Source of the DNA: Peltaster fructicola
Lineage: Eukaryota; Ascomycota; Dothideomycetes
Reading direction: 5' to 3'
DNA: 64,000 nucleotides
NCBI GenBank assembly: GCA_001592805.2
Contig: CP051139.1
Coordinates: 2,914,001-2,978,000 of the forward strand
Shown here: positions 52,083-63,523 of the stretch, piece by piece
Layout of the letters: the number at the start of each line of letters is the position of its first letter
How positions within the stretch are numbered: position 1 is the stretch's first letter
Made by a program: the position numbers and the translations under genes
Notes under the pieces: model-generated
Databases searched by the model: none
What the model was told of the DNA's origin: nothing
The model's input: the letters and a program-made list of their open reading frames with translations, nothing else

Positions 52083-54012
52083 TTATGCCGCCCAGCCACT
52101 AATCGCGTCGTCGATATCCTTCCTGTACTGTCTCTGGCTCTGACATTGCTCCAAGAAGACTTTGTACTTGGCTTTCAGGAGCTTTTTCTCGCCTTCGTCC
52201 TTGCTTGGGTATACAGCCTTACCCGGCTTACTGAAACGATCCATGATTTCCCATAGAGGCTCACTCTTTCCGTCCTTGTCCGTGCTGGCTGCTTTGGCAC
52301 CCAGCATTGCTGCACCATGCACAACTGCTGCGTGGACATATCGTGGGATGAGCACTGGCATGTCGCAAGCAGTAGCGATCAGAGACATCAGCACTGCGTT
52401 CTGACATTGCGAGCCTGACATGAAGATGGACGAGATGACATGTCCAGAACTGTTCATGGCCTCCACAATCTGGTGCGTCTGCAATGCAATGAACTCCATG
52501 GTCGCGTAGTAGTATAGTGCAAGTCCGTCCACCGACTTGTCGGACGACAACCCGATCACGCTGCCTCTCATGTCTGGGTCAGCGATTGGACTGCGGTTGC
52601 CGAAAAGGTCGCCATAGAAGAAGAAGTGTCGTCCAAGGTACGAGATCGTCGGTGCTCCAATCTTCTCTTGCAACTCCCGGAGGTGCTCGTTGAGGTAGTC
52701 GTAGATGTTGGTGTTGAATGTCTCTGCCACAGCCATCGCCTCTTGCACTGCTGGATGAGTCTCGATAACATGCTTTAGCAGCTCACCGGTAGCACTTTGT
52801 CCTCCTTCGGCCATCCAGTAGCCTGGAATCAGGACATCTCTGTATGGTCCCCAGACTCCGTCGACGAAAACTGGTTTCTCACTCATTGCCAAGTGACAGG
52901 TCGAGGTACCGGCGACGGCAGCGAGTCGTGTGAAGGCCTGGCTGACATGGTTCTTTGGCTGAGCAGAGTCCAGAGTGCTACCCTTGAGCGTCACCTTTGC
53001 ACCAACCGTGCCGATCCAGCCAGCGTATGCATCAATAACACCGCTGCCGACAGCAATGCCAGCAGGTAATCCCATTTCGCTGCCAGCCTTCTCTGAAAGT
53101 GTGCCGATCTTATCACCAGCTGTGAAGTATTGTCCGTTCTGTGATAGTCAGTCATGGTCTGTGAGCGAACAGGGGATTGTACCACTCCATCGACACCGCC
53201 CATACGCTTGAAGTTGTCCTCGCAGAGATCTGCCAGCCCGATCTCGGTCAAGAAGTCCTCTTGCCATCCTTTGACACTGCCATCCACACCAACTGGCACG
53301 AAGCCTTGTTTGCAGACAACAGAGCAGAAGCTGCGTGTCTCGCTACCGGTGGCAATGTGTGTCAGAGCATCGGTCAAGTCGTAAAACTTGCACTTGTCGA
53401 ACAGCTCCTTTGGCATGTTGTTCTTAAGCCATAGAACCTTGGGTATCTCCATCTCGATGCTCATCTTGCCTCCAACGTACCTTAGCAGGTTGTGATCCGT
53501 TGCATTAATCTTCTTCGTCTCCTCTACTGGTCGGTGATCAAGCCACAGGATGACGTTACGATCGTTACCATCGGCATTGTCAAATTTAGGCCCTGTGACT
53601 GTGACTGGCTCATCAGTATCCTCGCGGAAGACTGCAAGCGAGCAGGTGGCGTCGAAGCCAATGCCTCTGATTGTGTTTGGGTCGATGTTGTGCTGTGCGA
53701 GAGCTCGCTTTACGGAGTTGCAGATACACCTCCAGATGTCTGTCGTCGATTGTTCCTGAAGCTGTGAGTTCGTGTCTCGAGGTATAGCACTCGACATACG
53801 TAGTAGCCGGTCTCTGGCTGCCACAGACCGATGTTCTCGCTAGCAAGGCCGACGATTTCGCCTCTCTCGTTCATTATACATGCTCTTGCGCTTCCGGTGC
53901 CTACATCAATGCCGATGTAGTTGTTTTGCTGAATGTTGATGTCGTTGTGAGGGTCGAGTGACATCTGCCTCGACGGCTTGCGGATAGGCATTGAGTTCTG
54001 TCGTCCGGACAT
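52083..54012 (-). CDS. FGGY-family carbohydrate kinase (ribulokinase-like)
   Basis: Three exons: 54012-53800, 53755-53183, 53138-52083 (613 aa), both introns 44 nt. The N-terminal half has the ATPase phosphate loop IGIDVGTGSARACIMNERGE, GIGFDATCSLAVF and the sugar-site WLDHR; the C-terminal half has AGIAVGSGVIDAYAGW and MSGSQCQNAVLM. This is the FGGY kinase group around yeast YDR109C and bacterial ribulokinase-like enzymes, which phosphorylate pentuloses such as D-ribulose. The exact sugar is not determined. Exon joins restore ETGYYEQSTTDIW and GVDGVNGQYFTAGDK. No targeting signal; probably cytosolic. Confidence 0.93.
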
Positions 54013-54475
54013 GATTATGGCTGCGTTGTAGAAGAGAGGAGGTGAGGGTGAGGTATGATAGTGTAGGAAAGATGCTGAACAGAACTTTTACCTTCATGGA
54101 CTACTTCCACTGCTGATCATTCCTGCCCCTCCATGCATTTGTTGTTCAACAGATACCAAAATTATGGGACCCTGTGAGATCATCGAGTGCTCAACAGTGG
54201 ATCTGCTGGGTCAGAATGAAGGCACGACACTGGCGCACTGATACGATCGAATCCTCGACCGGAGATGATCTCCGGACAGCGCACGGCGAAGCATTAGCTA
54301 GACGGATAATCGAGATCGGTTCAGGTGTCGTGGAAGGAAGATGAGTAGATTATAGCTGGCGAAAGAAGTCATGGCTGTCTGCTGACTGTACATGCGGCTT
54401 AAAATTGAGAGCTAACGGCTGCTGCAAGCACGAACATACTGCAGCACTTTGACACGTACCGGACTCACCATCGCC
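54013..54475. promoter_or_regulatory. Divergent region between the FGGY kinase and EMC10 genes
   Basis: 463 bp separating two divergent starts. No coding exon recognised. Confidence 0.4.
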
Positions 54476-55101
54476 ATGCGTCAACTATCGAGCCTATATC
54501 TGATTATCGCCCTCTTGTCCTCGATCGTTACGGCTATAGAGACAAGCAAGCGCGTGGACGTGTATGCATGGCCGCTCTCGGATCAAAAGGCCCAGCTGCT
54601 TGCAGGCATTGAATACAATTCGACCACTGCTACAATCCAAAGCTCGCATGCACCAAGGATTTCAACCAACGAGAAGATTGTGCGTGTAGGGTTTTACCAG
54701 CATGGCACCGGAGCATGGTCTGGGATTGCGACTGCGGCAGAGAGCTTTGACCTGAAGAAAGAGAGGGTGATATTGCTCAACCTGGACTCCGACGCTGTTG
54801 TATACCATGTCGGTCTGCGGGCTTTCGAGAAGCCTCAGACGCAGAAAGGTGCATCCCAGGCAGATCTGCGAGCTGAAGTCGTGCCTCTGCATGCCACACC
54901 TGAGGTTCGTCTGAACAAGCCTATTGTGCTCGATGCCACAGGACAGCTCGAAGCGCCACCAGAGAAGACATTCCTGCAAAAGTGAGTAGATGAGTTCTGC
55001 TTAACGACCTCGCTAATTGTTGATATAGGTACTGGTGGGCGATCGGCGCTTTCCTCCTCCTTCAAGTGTTCCTCAGTGGAGGTTCTGACAAGAAAGAATG
55101 A
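54476..55101 (+). CDS. EMC10: ER membrane protein complex subunit 10-like
   Basis: Two exons, 54476-54981 and 55029-55101 (192 aa), 47-nt intron. A signal peptide (MRQLSSLYLIIALLSSIVTA) is followed by a lumenal beta-sandwich domain (DVYAWPLSDQKAQLLAGIEY, IVRVGFYQHGTGAWSGIATA, VVYHVGLRAFE). After the splice comes a single membrane helix (YWWAIGAFLLLQVFLSGGS) preceded by EAPPEKTFLQK. This architecture matches EMC10, a lumenal subunit of the complex that inserts tail-anchored and multipass proteins into the ER membrane. Length fits fungal homologues. Without the splice the protein would lack its membrane helix. Confidence 0.85.
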
Positions 55102-55675
55102 GCCTGATACGATATATCGATGATACACGAAATGACGCCGCCATCGAGAAGAGTGAAAGACTTGGAGAGATGCTGTACTCTGAAGATATCATGGACGTTC
55201 CGGGGGTTGCGTCCGGTGAACTCGGAAGCACACTCGACAATACGAAATGAGCTCAGGTTTAACGACAAACGAGAGCTAGGTGTTGACCACCAGAACGGTT
55301 TCAGGTCATTCATCTCCTATCGAGACAGTCTTTAAGCTTCAGCATGCCAAGAAAACTGTCTCAAGGACGGTTGAAACGAACTCTGCATAATGTGCTTATC
55401 GCTACTGTTGCACACAAGCACAACCGAGAGGCAGGTAGAGAATCTGGAGTCGTCGTAGCATGTCACAGCAATACAAATTGACGGCGCTGAGCACAAATGT
55501 CAGATCAATACAAGCTCAATGGTTATTTCACAACCAGCCGCTGTCGTCCTCTTGTCATAGAGGCAAGCATGACAAGCATTACGATATCATTCCCGTTGTC
55601 ACGGGCTAGCTTCATACACAATGCATATTCGTTGTTGACTATTTCTGTCAAGATGCCGGAGTTGGGAGATCACGT
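55102..55675. other. Convergent intergenic region
   Basis: 574 bp between convergent EMC10 and the amidase gene. No gene recognised. Confidence 0.4.
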
Positions 55676-57664
55676 TCACTGCTGATGTTGAGTTGATCGC
55701 TTGAAAAGCACATCACCACCAGTATCCAGACTGTACCCCGTAGAAGAGGTCTTAAGTACTCCTGCCTTGACAAGATCTTGGACCAGACCAAAGATCAGTC
55801 CATCACATCCTCTAGCGGCGAGGATATCAACGGTCACCGGCAGGACCTCGGTGTGAAGCGTGATCGTCGAGTTGTATTCTGCTGACCCAACTGCCACATG
55901 TTAGCAGATCTCGGATTGCACCGACGACAACTTACTTGGAAGAACAAAATCAGGTCCACCCCAGAAGGGACTCACACGACCGATGCTAAAGCCAGTCGGT
56001 GCGCGCGGAGGTGAGATGTACTGATTGCGAGAATTGACACTTGCCTGACTACCAATATAGAACAAGAATTTGTCGCTGCAGGTCTTGTTGTCCGCACGAA
56101 GAACGTTCGAAGCAAACCAGTCCGAAAAGACCTGTCTCTTTGCATTTTCCGTTGCGAGTTGACTAGCTGGGAAGCTGTCTCCAAATGCCCAACGAGCGAG
56201 TGGTGCCGGGTCGACAAATGGGCGACGTCCTCCATGTGCTGCGCCGTATGCAGTGTAGAACGGGTCACGCACAAGCTTGGTCTGCTCTTGCGAGATGATG
56301 ACTGGGTATGTCAAGTTGAGATACTTGCTAATCGACGCATTGCTGGCTGCTGCAGGTGGAGCGGCCGTCCAAGCTGCTGCAACATCAAACGAAGCTACCG
56401 AGGCCCCCAGGAATGCACTCAGAGTCTTGACAAAATTGATGAGCAGTGCATCTCCGGGTGAGGTAACATTGGTTGGAAAGCCATAAGTAAGGATCTTCTT
56501 AGGATAGGCATGTTGAACAGTGATGTTGTCCTGGTATAGTGCTTTAGCAGCTTCCACCCAGAGCAGCGGATCTCTCGTCAGGAAGCCGGCAGTATCGAGC
56601 TCAGGTGCCAGCGGCATAACACCATCAAGAGACACGAGGTTATGTGACGGTCGATTACCGTATATGCCATTGACTTCTGAGGGTCCTCGGATAGAGCCAC
56701 CTGTGTCGCTGCCGATCGTCAGATCGAGCCAAGGATAGCTTCCAGCACCAGCGCCTGGTCCAGTGGACGATGAACTGGCATCTTGGTAGCCATCACCTCG
56801 AGGATTGAAAGCAGCATGATAGTCAACCCAGTCGGCAGTGGCCTGCTCACCATTGGCAAATTGGGATGTCTTCATCTTGCCAACCACGACTGCACCAGCA
56901 TCAATCAATCGCTGAATCGCGAAGGCGGATTTTGTCGCTGGAGGATAGAAGTGATACCATGCTCTGTTGCCATTACTCGTACGGAGGCCAGCGAGGTCGT
57001 AGATGTCCTTGACACCCAATCTCACACCTGCTAACGGCTTCTCAGCAGTCTTGGTGTAGTATAGCCGAGAAGGGACAGCGATTGCCAGCGATTGACCAGG
57101 GATGTTGGCTGGCAGAACCGAGTACGAGTTGGCAGTGCTCGGAATCACTGTCTCTGTGAATGCTCCAGCAAAGTCTGTGTATAGTCGCCAAGCCTGGTAG
57201 ATGTTACCTCCAGACGAGACGAAGTAGGGACCAGACGGAAGTGCAGCAGACTGTGTGACCGACCCTCCATATACGGCATAAGTGCTGTTCGTGAAGCCTT
57301 TGTAAGAGCCCGTGACCTCCTCAAGATATCCAGACGGCTTACCATCCACGTGTTGTACATAGATTACCGACTGGAAACCAGAGGACCAGACATCATCGCT
57401 GGTGGTGAAGTTCGCAATCGTCGATGAGAGCTGTGAACCACTCAGCACGCCGCTGGTCGAGACGATGGTGAAGGGAAGCAAGTCATCTGATGAAGCTAAA
57501 CGTCCATGCGCCTGCGCAAATCGACCCAAGGTAGTAACCGGTGTAGCTGGGACATAGTAAGCAAGGCCATCAAGTAAGATGGTTCGGCCGGTTGAGGCGA
57601 GGGTGTAAGCTTGAACAGTCTCGGTGATTGCAACAACAGTTGCTATGGAATGAAGGAGTTTCAT
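55676..57664 (-). CDS. Secreted amidase-signature enzyme
   Basis: Two exons, 57664-55936 and 55890-55676 (647 aa), 45-nt intron. A signal peptide ([20 protein letters not shown]) is followed by a 200-residue N-terminal region, then the amidase-signature domain: [14 protein letters not shown] with the catalytic Lys, and [20 protein letters not shown] with the Ser-cisSer pair and oxyanion loop. Members cleave amide or ester bonds in varied small molecules; the substrate here is unknown. Several NxS/T sites (NSTYAV, ASNASIS) agree with secretion. The N-terminal extra region also occurs in fungal extracellular amidases that resemble scytalone-dehydratase fusions, but its role is uncertain. Confidence 0.92.
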
Positions 57665-58618
57665 CTTGCCTTGTAGTCTTGAGCTTTGTGGGAATGCGTC
57701 AAGGACATACCTCTATCATCTTAACTTGCCTGCATGTTCTTATCGTGTTGTCGTTTGTTGAGCATAGCTATAGTGAGGGCAGCCCCGTGCTTGGCAATGC
57801 ATGGCTCATGTGTCTTATCCCACAATTGTGATAGACTTTCGTACGCTACTTCTGCGACATGCCTGTCCGGGCGACAGTGCTGATAAGAGCCGCTCGATCT
57901 GGTTGAGTGGTGCAGACATCGACGAAACTCCCCGGAGCGAGCAGTCTCCACGTGCGGCGTGCATATCGTGGCCTCGGCCGATGAATAGCCAAGCTTCGCA
58001 TACAGCTCGCATGACGATGCAATGCGTGGAAGCGAGCTAGAAGGATCGTGCAAGGCAGCTGAGATCAGCTGTGTCGGTGTGCGCTGAAGCAGAGACTCTC
58101 GTACTGTTCTCCGCACATGACAGCTTCATCAATGAATACGAGTACGCTGGAGAGTGCTTAGGCAAAGCTCTAGTCAAGTGATTTGCTCCGACATTTCGGA
58201 ATGATGAGCGTGAAAAAGTGGTTGAAGATGAGGACAGATCTGGCGGTGTGATGCGAGGCCAAAGGTTCCCCTGGCACGTGCGCTTAGCTTGATTAGGTGA
58301 GCCCAGCCATAGCCCAAGCATCTGCTTCATTCCGAATCGCCTGAAGGATGCTTTGACCTGTGACCAACGAGTGGATATCACGCACTCACTCGGGTAAGGC
58401 GAATCGCATGAGTGATATGGAGTCTTGTAGAAAGACCGGTGTGATCAGCGTTGTGAAACGCGTACCGTGGCAGGAGTGGACATAAGAAGCGTAGTTGAGA
58501 CGCTTCGTGCTACCGATATTGTATTATCTACAGTGACTTTCTCTTCCTGTTCCTCAATCACAGCGAAGAGCTTACAATTTCACTGCTGCAACACGTCTAC
58601 ACATCGCAAACACAAAGA
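57665..58618. other. Intergenic region upstream of the amidase
   Basis: 954 bp between the amidase and a small rightward open frame. No domain-bearing exon on either strand. A C/T-rich tract at 58530-58560 lies just ahead of the small ORF and may be its promoter. Confidence 0.35.
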
Positions 58619-58795
58619 ATGGGTCGCCGTTTCATGGACCTGACCGGGATCACACAGCCTAAAGCAATTCATGGTCCAGCACCACCCAAACAGACCACAA
58701 CACAGGCGTCGCAGACTGACAGTCGATCGACAACAACGATGAGTGAGAGTCGCAGGTCATCTACTACGTCAACTGCCAGTCAGCCGTCGCCTTGA
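58619..58795 (+). CDS. Small open reading frame, 58 codons
   Basis: ATG 58619 in a good context (AAAGAATGGG) opens 58 codons: MGRRFMDLTGITQPKAIHGP followed by a Gln/Thr/Ser-rich disordered end (SRSTTTMSESRRSSTTSTAS). A pyrimidine-rich stretch and an A-rich leader precede it, as in real fungal promoters. No homologue is recognised. It could be a small stress-type protein or a chance frame. Confidence 0.4.
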   Translation: MGRRFMDLTGITQPKAIHGPAPPKQTTTQASQTDSRSTTTMSESRRSSTTSTASQPSP

Positions 58796-59050
58796 GCGCA
58801 AAGACTCGACCCTGATCACTTGCAAGCGTACGCATTCTGATTTCGAGACGGCCTTTTAGACACGACAGCCGCAAGGCATTGAGAACAGGCAAAGCCTGGT
58901 ACGACGGTAACGATCAGCGGCGCGTTGCTGGTGTTATGAGATGCGAGGTCTGCTGGACTCATCCAGACTTTCAAGAGTGTCCGATTGTGCTCGATGAGAG
59001 TGCGCTGCAACAATAGCTAAGCAGCATAATATCACCCTGTATACAAGGAA

Positions 59051-59818
59051 TCAGCACCATGGTAAGGGACCATTGTATATCTCGTCACCAGACCGACCAC
59101 CCTTCCAGAGTAATAACGACTTTACATCGTCGTTGAAGTGCCGAGCATACTCCAAGACGTCTTCCTCCTGAAAGCCGCGTTTTCTCCTCTTGTCGCCTAG
59201 GTGTGGCTTCACACCGTATGGATCTGTCACGAAATGCTTGAATGCGTTCTCATGCTCACCATGTTGCACTTGCTTCAGCTCAGCCAGCGTTAAAGCAGGA
59301 TTGATACCTATCGTCCTGATCGTCCTGGGCGGCCATCTGATCGCAGGGCCGTGAGATTCCAAGAATCGACGCTCTTTGAAGGCATGTGTAATGACTGTGA
59401 TCAGCTGCGGATACTGACCCGTCACCTTCCGAAACTGCAGCACCGAGAACAACAAATTCTGATAGCTGTCCGTCGCGAGGTTCTCGCACGAGGTACGTTC
59501 TTGCGCCTTGCCATTTCTCAATTCAGAAAACGCTTGCGAATAGCTCTCTGCCTCAGTTGATGGAATCTGATCTTGTGTACAGCCTCCTGAGAAGACCAGA
59601 AGTGCTTTGGGGTCCTGATCCAAGATCGAAGCGCCACAGAGGATGTGCTGAATGAAAGTCAGGTGCTCACTTGGCTTGGAGGTCTCAGCATTGGAGCGCT
59701 GGAAAGACTGCAGTATCCAAGACGACTCCTGCCAGACATCTCCCGAGCGTCTATATGTGCCATGGCCGCATACTACAACGAGATGTGTTGCCGACGACGA
59801 GGTTGTGCTCACCTGCAT
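59051..59818 (-). CDS. DUF218 (YdcF-like) protein
   Basis: Single exon, 255 aa from ATG 59818. The Rossmann-like fold of DUF218 is visible: THLVVVCGHGTYRRSGD (first strand and loop), ALLVFSGGCTQDQIPSTEAE (second strand with the SGG turn and a conserved Glu), ATDSYQNLLFSVLQFRKVTG, then ITVITHAFKERRFLE. Bacterial relatives such as YdcF/SanA act at the envelope or bind SAM; fungal members are uncharacterised. No signal peptide or membrane helix is seen from this start. The frame is open further upstream but contains no ATG before a stop. Confidence 0.85.
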   Translation of the reverse strand: MQVSTTSSSATHLVVVCGHGTYRRSGDVWQESSWILQSFQRSNAETSKPSEHLTFIQHILCGASILDQDPKALLVFSGGCTQDQIPSTEAESYSQAFSELRNGKAQERTSCENLATDSYQNLLFSVLQFRKVTGQYPQLITVITHAFKERRFLESHGPAIRWPPRTIRTIGINPALTLAELKQVQHGEHENAFKHFVTDPYGVKPHLGDKRRKRGFQEEDVLEYARHFNDDVKSLLLWKGGRSGDEIYNGPLPWC

Positions 59819-60399
59819 CGTGAGTGGTTGGTGGCGGTAGCGATGCTCTGCCAACCACAAACACGAGTGCTAGGGTGGTAGTTGCATTCCTAGACAGCGA
59901 TCTCAGCCTACACGTCAGATTCCTCACCTGCTGCGCATTAGTTCTTCGTACAGCCACACTCCAGCGGCAGAGCCCGTGCATAAATATAGTGGCAGAGCGT
60001 TGCATTATGTCGATCGATGGTGAGGAAGGTTACGAGGTCTAAAGAAGATCTTTTCATTGTCTTGGCCCTCAAAAGAACATCTCAGGTCAACATCAAAGAC
60101 AGCACCTCTCCTGAACGCTTCGACGACCATCTCTCACAACATCACCCCTCGTCCTCTCTTGAAACGCTGGCACTTGAAACAGTCGTGGCGCTAATACGCG
60201 TAGTCCAGGGCGCACAGGGTCTGCATTATCCAGTACACTTGCGTCACGCTTCTATACCTCTCCTTTTTGTTCAAACTCATCCTTTGCGACCTGTAGACAA
60301 CCACCTGGCAAGTGTAGAATACTCCTACTCAGCGGCGCGAGGTTCATCATCGAAGACATCAATTCCGACATTGACTGATTGAACAATCTCTCGCCAATC
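59819..60399. promoter_or_regulatory. Divergent promoter region of the chitin synthase gene
   Basis: 581 bp between the divergent DUF218 and chitin synthase genes. No coding exon supported; a plus-strand frame of 121 codons (60017-60382) is unlikely to be a gene. Confidence 0.4.
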
Positions 60400-63243
60400 A
60401 TGGCCTACCAAGGTCATTCAATGCACAATGGACCGGCTCCTGTGGTGAGTAAAGGACTATACAGCCTTCAATGAAAGGTGAGCTGACTTCCATTAGCATG
60501 ATGATGATGCACAGCGATCGCTGCTTCACAATCCTCAACAAGGCCCATTCCACGGTCCATTCGACGAGCCAAATAGCCGCGCAGGCACACCACACATCCA
60601 AGAACCACAGGGATATCATCAGCAAGACTACATGGGTGGCTCAGACGCTGGCCATGTGCCGCCATACAATGGCCATTACGAGGAACATCAAGGATACGAT
60701 CTTCATGACTACCAGCCGGCTCATCAATACGCTGAGACTGCATACGACAGCCAATCACTTCAGCAGCCACAATTCCCTCCACCAAGGTCCGCCAGTCCAT
60801 ATGCACAGAGTGATGTCGACTGGCAAGAAAGAGCTCAGCCAGGTGGTCCAGCTGCCAACCCGGGTGGTTTGAAGCGTAACCAGACTCGTAAGGTCAAGCT
60901 TGTGCAGGGCGCTGTGCTCAGTGCAGACTACCCTGTGCCATCAGCAATTCAGAATGCTGTGCAGGCCAAGTACCGCAATGACCTCGAAAACGGCAGCGAG
61001 GAATTCACACATCTACGATATACCGCAGCAACCTGTGATCCTTACGACTTCACCCTCAAGAATGGCTACAACCTCCGCCCAGCCATGTACAACCGACACA
61101 CCGAGCTCCTTATCGCCATCACTTACTACAACGAAGACAAGACTCTCACCGCGCGAACGCTGCACGGTGTAATGCAGAACATCCGCGATATTGTGAATCT
61201 CAAGAGATCGGAGTTCTGGAACAAGGGCGGTCCTGCTTGGCAAAAGATTGTCGTCTGTCTGGTTTTCGATGGTATCGATCCTTGCGACAAGGGAACACTC
61301 GACGTGCTGGCCACGATCGGTGTCTACCAGGATGGTATCATGAAGAAGGACATTGATGGCAAAGAGACGGTGGCACATATCTTCGAGTACACCACTCAGC
61401 TATCTGTCACGGCGAACCAGCAGCTCATCCGTCCAATGGACGACAGCTCCTCTACGCTACCACCAGTGCAGATGATGCTCTGTCTGAAGCAGAAGAACAG
61501 CAAAAAGATCAACTCGCACCGATGGCTGTTCACAGCTTTTGGCCGAATGCTTAACCCTGAGGTGTGTATCCTCCTCGATGCTGGTACCAAGCCTGGCCAC
61601 AAGGCGCTCCTGGCACTGTGGGAAGCCTTTTACAACGACAAGGACCTTGGAGGTGCTTGTGGTGAGATCCATGCCCTTCTCGGTCGTGGTTGGCGCAATC
61701 TTATCAATCCACTGGTGGCATCTCAGAACTTCGAATACAAGATCAGCAACATTCTCGACAAACCACTGGAATCCTCCTTTGGTTATGTCTCTGTGCTGCC
61801 TGGTGCATTCTCGGCGTACCGCTTCAGAGCCATTATGGGCAGACCACTGGAGCAGTACTTCCACGGAGATCACACACTGGCCAAGCAGCTCGGTAACAAG
61901 GGCATCGAGGGCATGAACATCTTCAAGAAGAATATGTTCTTGGCCGAGGACCGTATCTTGTGTTTCGAGCTTGTCGCCAAGGCAGGCAGCAAATGGCACT
62001 TGACCTATGTCAAGGCATCCAAGGGTGAAACTGATGTGCCTGAAGGTGCTGCAGAATTCATCGGACAGCGACGTCGTTGGCTGAACGGTTCGTTCGCTGC
62101 TACTATCTACTCGCTGGTCCACTTCGGCCGCATGTACCGGTCTGGACACAACATCATCCGAATGTTCTTCTTCCACATCCAGCTTCTATACAACATCTCC
62201 TCGGTCTTCCTCTCGTGGTTCGCCTTAGGTGAGTAGACGAGGCATGCTCTAAACCACACTAACGCTGTCCAGGTTCATTCTGGCTCACGACCACAGTCAT
62301 TCTGGATCTTGTCGGCAGTCCAAGCTCCGTCAATAATCAAACCGCATGGCCCTTCGGCACCACAGCAACTCCAATCATCAACACCATCATCAAGTACTTC
62401 TACTTGGCTTTCCTCTTCCTTCAATTCATCCTTGCGCTTGGCAACCGTCCTAAGGGCAGTAAATTCAGTTACATCATGTCCTTTGTCTTCTTTGGAATTG
62501 TCCAGCTGTACATCAGCGTCGACAGTATCTATCTGGTTGTCAAAGCCTTCACCACCCCTGATCTCCAATTCTTCAAGCCTGGAGGAAACGCCGAGGAAGT
62601 CGCTTCATCATTCTTCTCGCCTAGTGGGCCGGGAATTATTATACTCGCCTTGGCTGCTACTTTCGGTCTCTACTTCGTCGCCTCTTTCCTCTACCTGGAC
62701 CCATGGCACATGTTCACCTCTTTCCCAGCATATCTTTTGTTGATGAGCAGCTACATCAACATCCTCAACGTCTTCGCCTTCTGTAACTGGCACGACGTGT
62801 CTTGGGGTACCAAAGGATCTGACAAGGCTGATGTGCTGCCATCTGCACAAACGAAGAAGGGAGCAGACGGAAAGACCACGGTCATCGAAGAAGTCGATCT
62901 TGCACAGGCAGATATCGACAGCCAATTTGAGCAAACTGTCAAGCGCGCACTGCAACCATATGTGGCACCGAAGGAGGACTCTAAGAAGGCATTGGAGGAC
63001 AGCTACAAATCCTTCCGTACCCGACTGCTTGTTACCTGGATCTTCTCGAACGCACTCTTGGCTGTGCTCATTACCAATGACAGCTTCGACAACTTCGGGT
63101 TCTCCGGCACAGCCACAGCACGAACTGCCCAGTTCTTCCATGCTCTATTGCTTGCCACTGCGGGCCTCAGTTTGGTCAGATTTATGGGTTGTCTGTGGTT
63201 CTTGGGCAAGAGCGGTCTGCTCTGTCTGTCTGCGAGACGATAA
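60400..63243 (+). CDS. Chitin synthase, class III
   Basis: Three exons, 60400-60444, 60497-62228, 62273-63243 (915 aa), introns 52 and 44 nt. A Gln/His/Pro-rich N-terminus (about 150 residues) precedes [20 protein letters not shown] and the GT2 catalytic domain: [37 protein letters not shown] and the [10 protein letters not shown] signature. Membrane helices follow in the C-terminal third ([42 protein letters not shown]). The sequence closely resembles class III enzymes of Aspergillus (chsB/chsG), which are specific to filamentous fungi and polymerise UDP-GlcNAc into wall chitin at hyphal tips and septa. Confidence 0.97.
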
Positions 63244-63523
63244 GCATGCTTGCGGGATCACGACTATGTAATAAGAACAAATGAAATGGGACTCGTCTAT
63301 GTTTCAGATACAAGACTTTTGATACTTGTAGCAACCGCCTACACGCTCGATATATAGCCAATTGATGGCAAGATTTTATGTCTGGTTCAATGTTTGTAAA
63401 CTTGCAAGAGTGAGGTCAGAGGTTGAGCAAATTTTGGCATGTGAAAGCCTCGCATTTTCTCGCAACATACACTCTTTAACAACACGCTGATCTCGAGTCG
63501 AGCTCCATCCACAGACCGGAGCG

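Noticed and set aside
57721-58381. Overlapping minus-strand frames upstream of the amidase
   Set aside because: Low-complexity, no domain, and inconsistent with any splice model tried.
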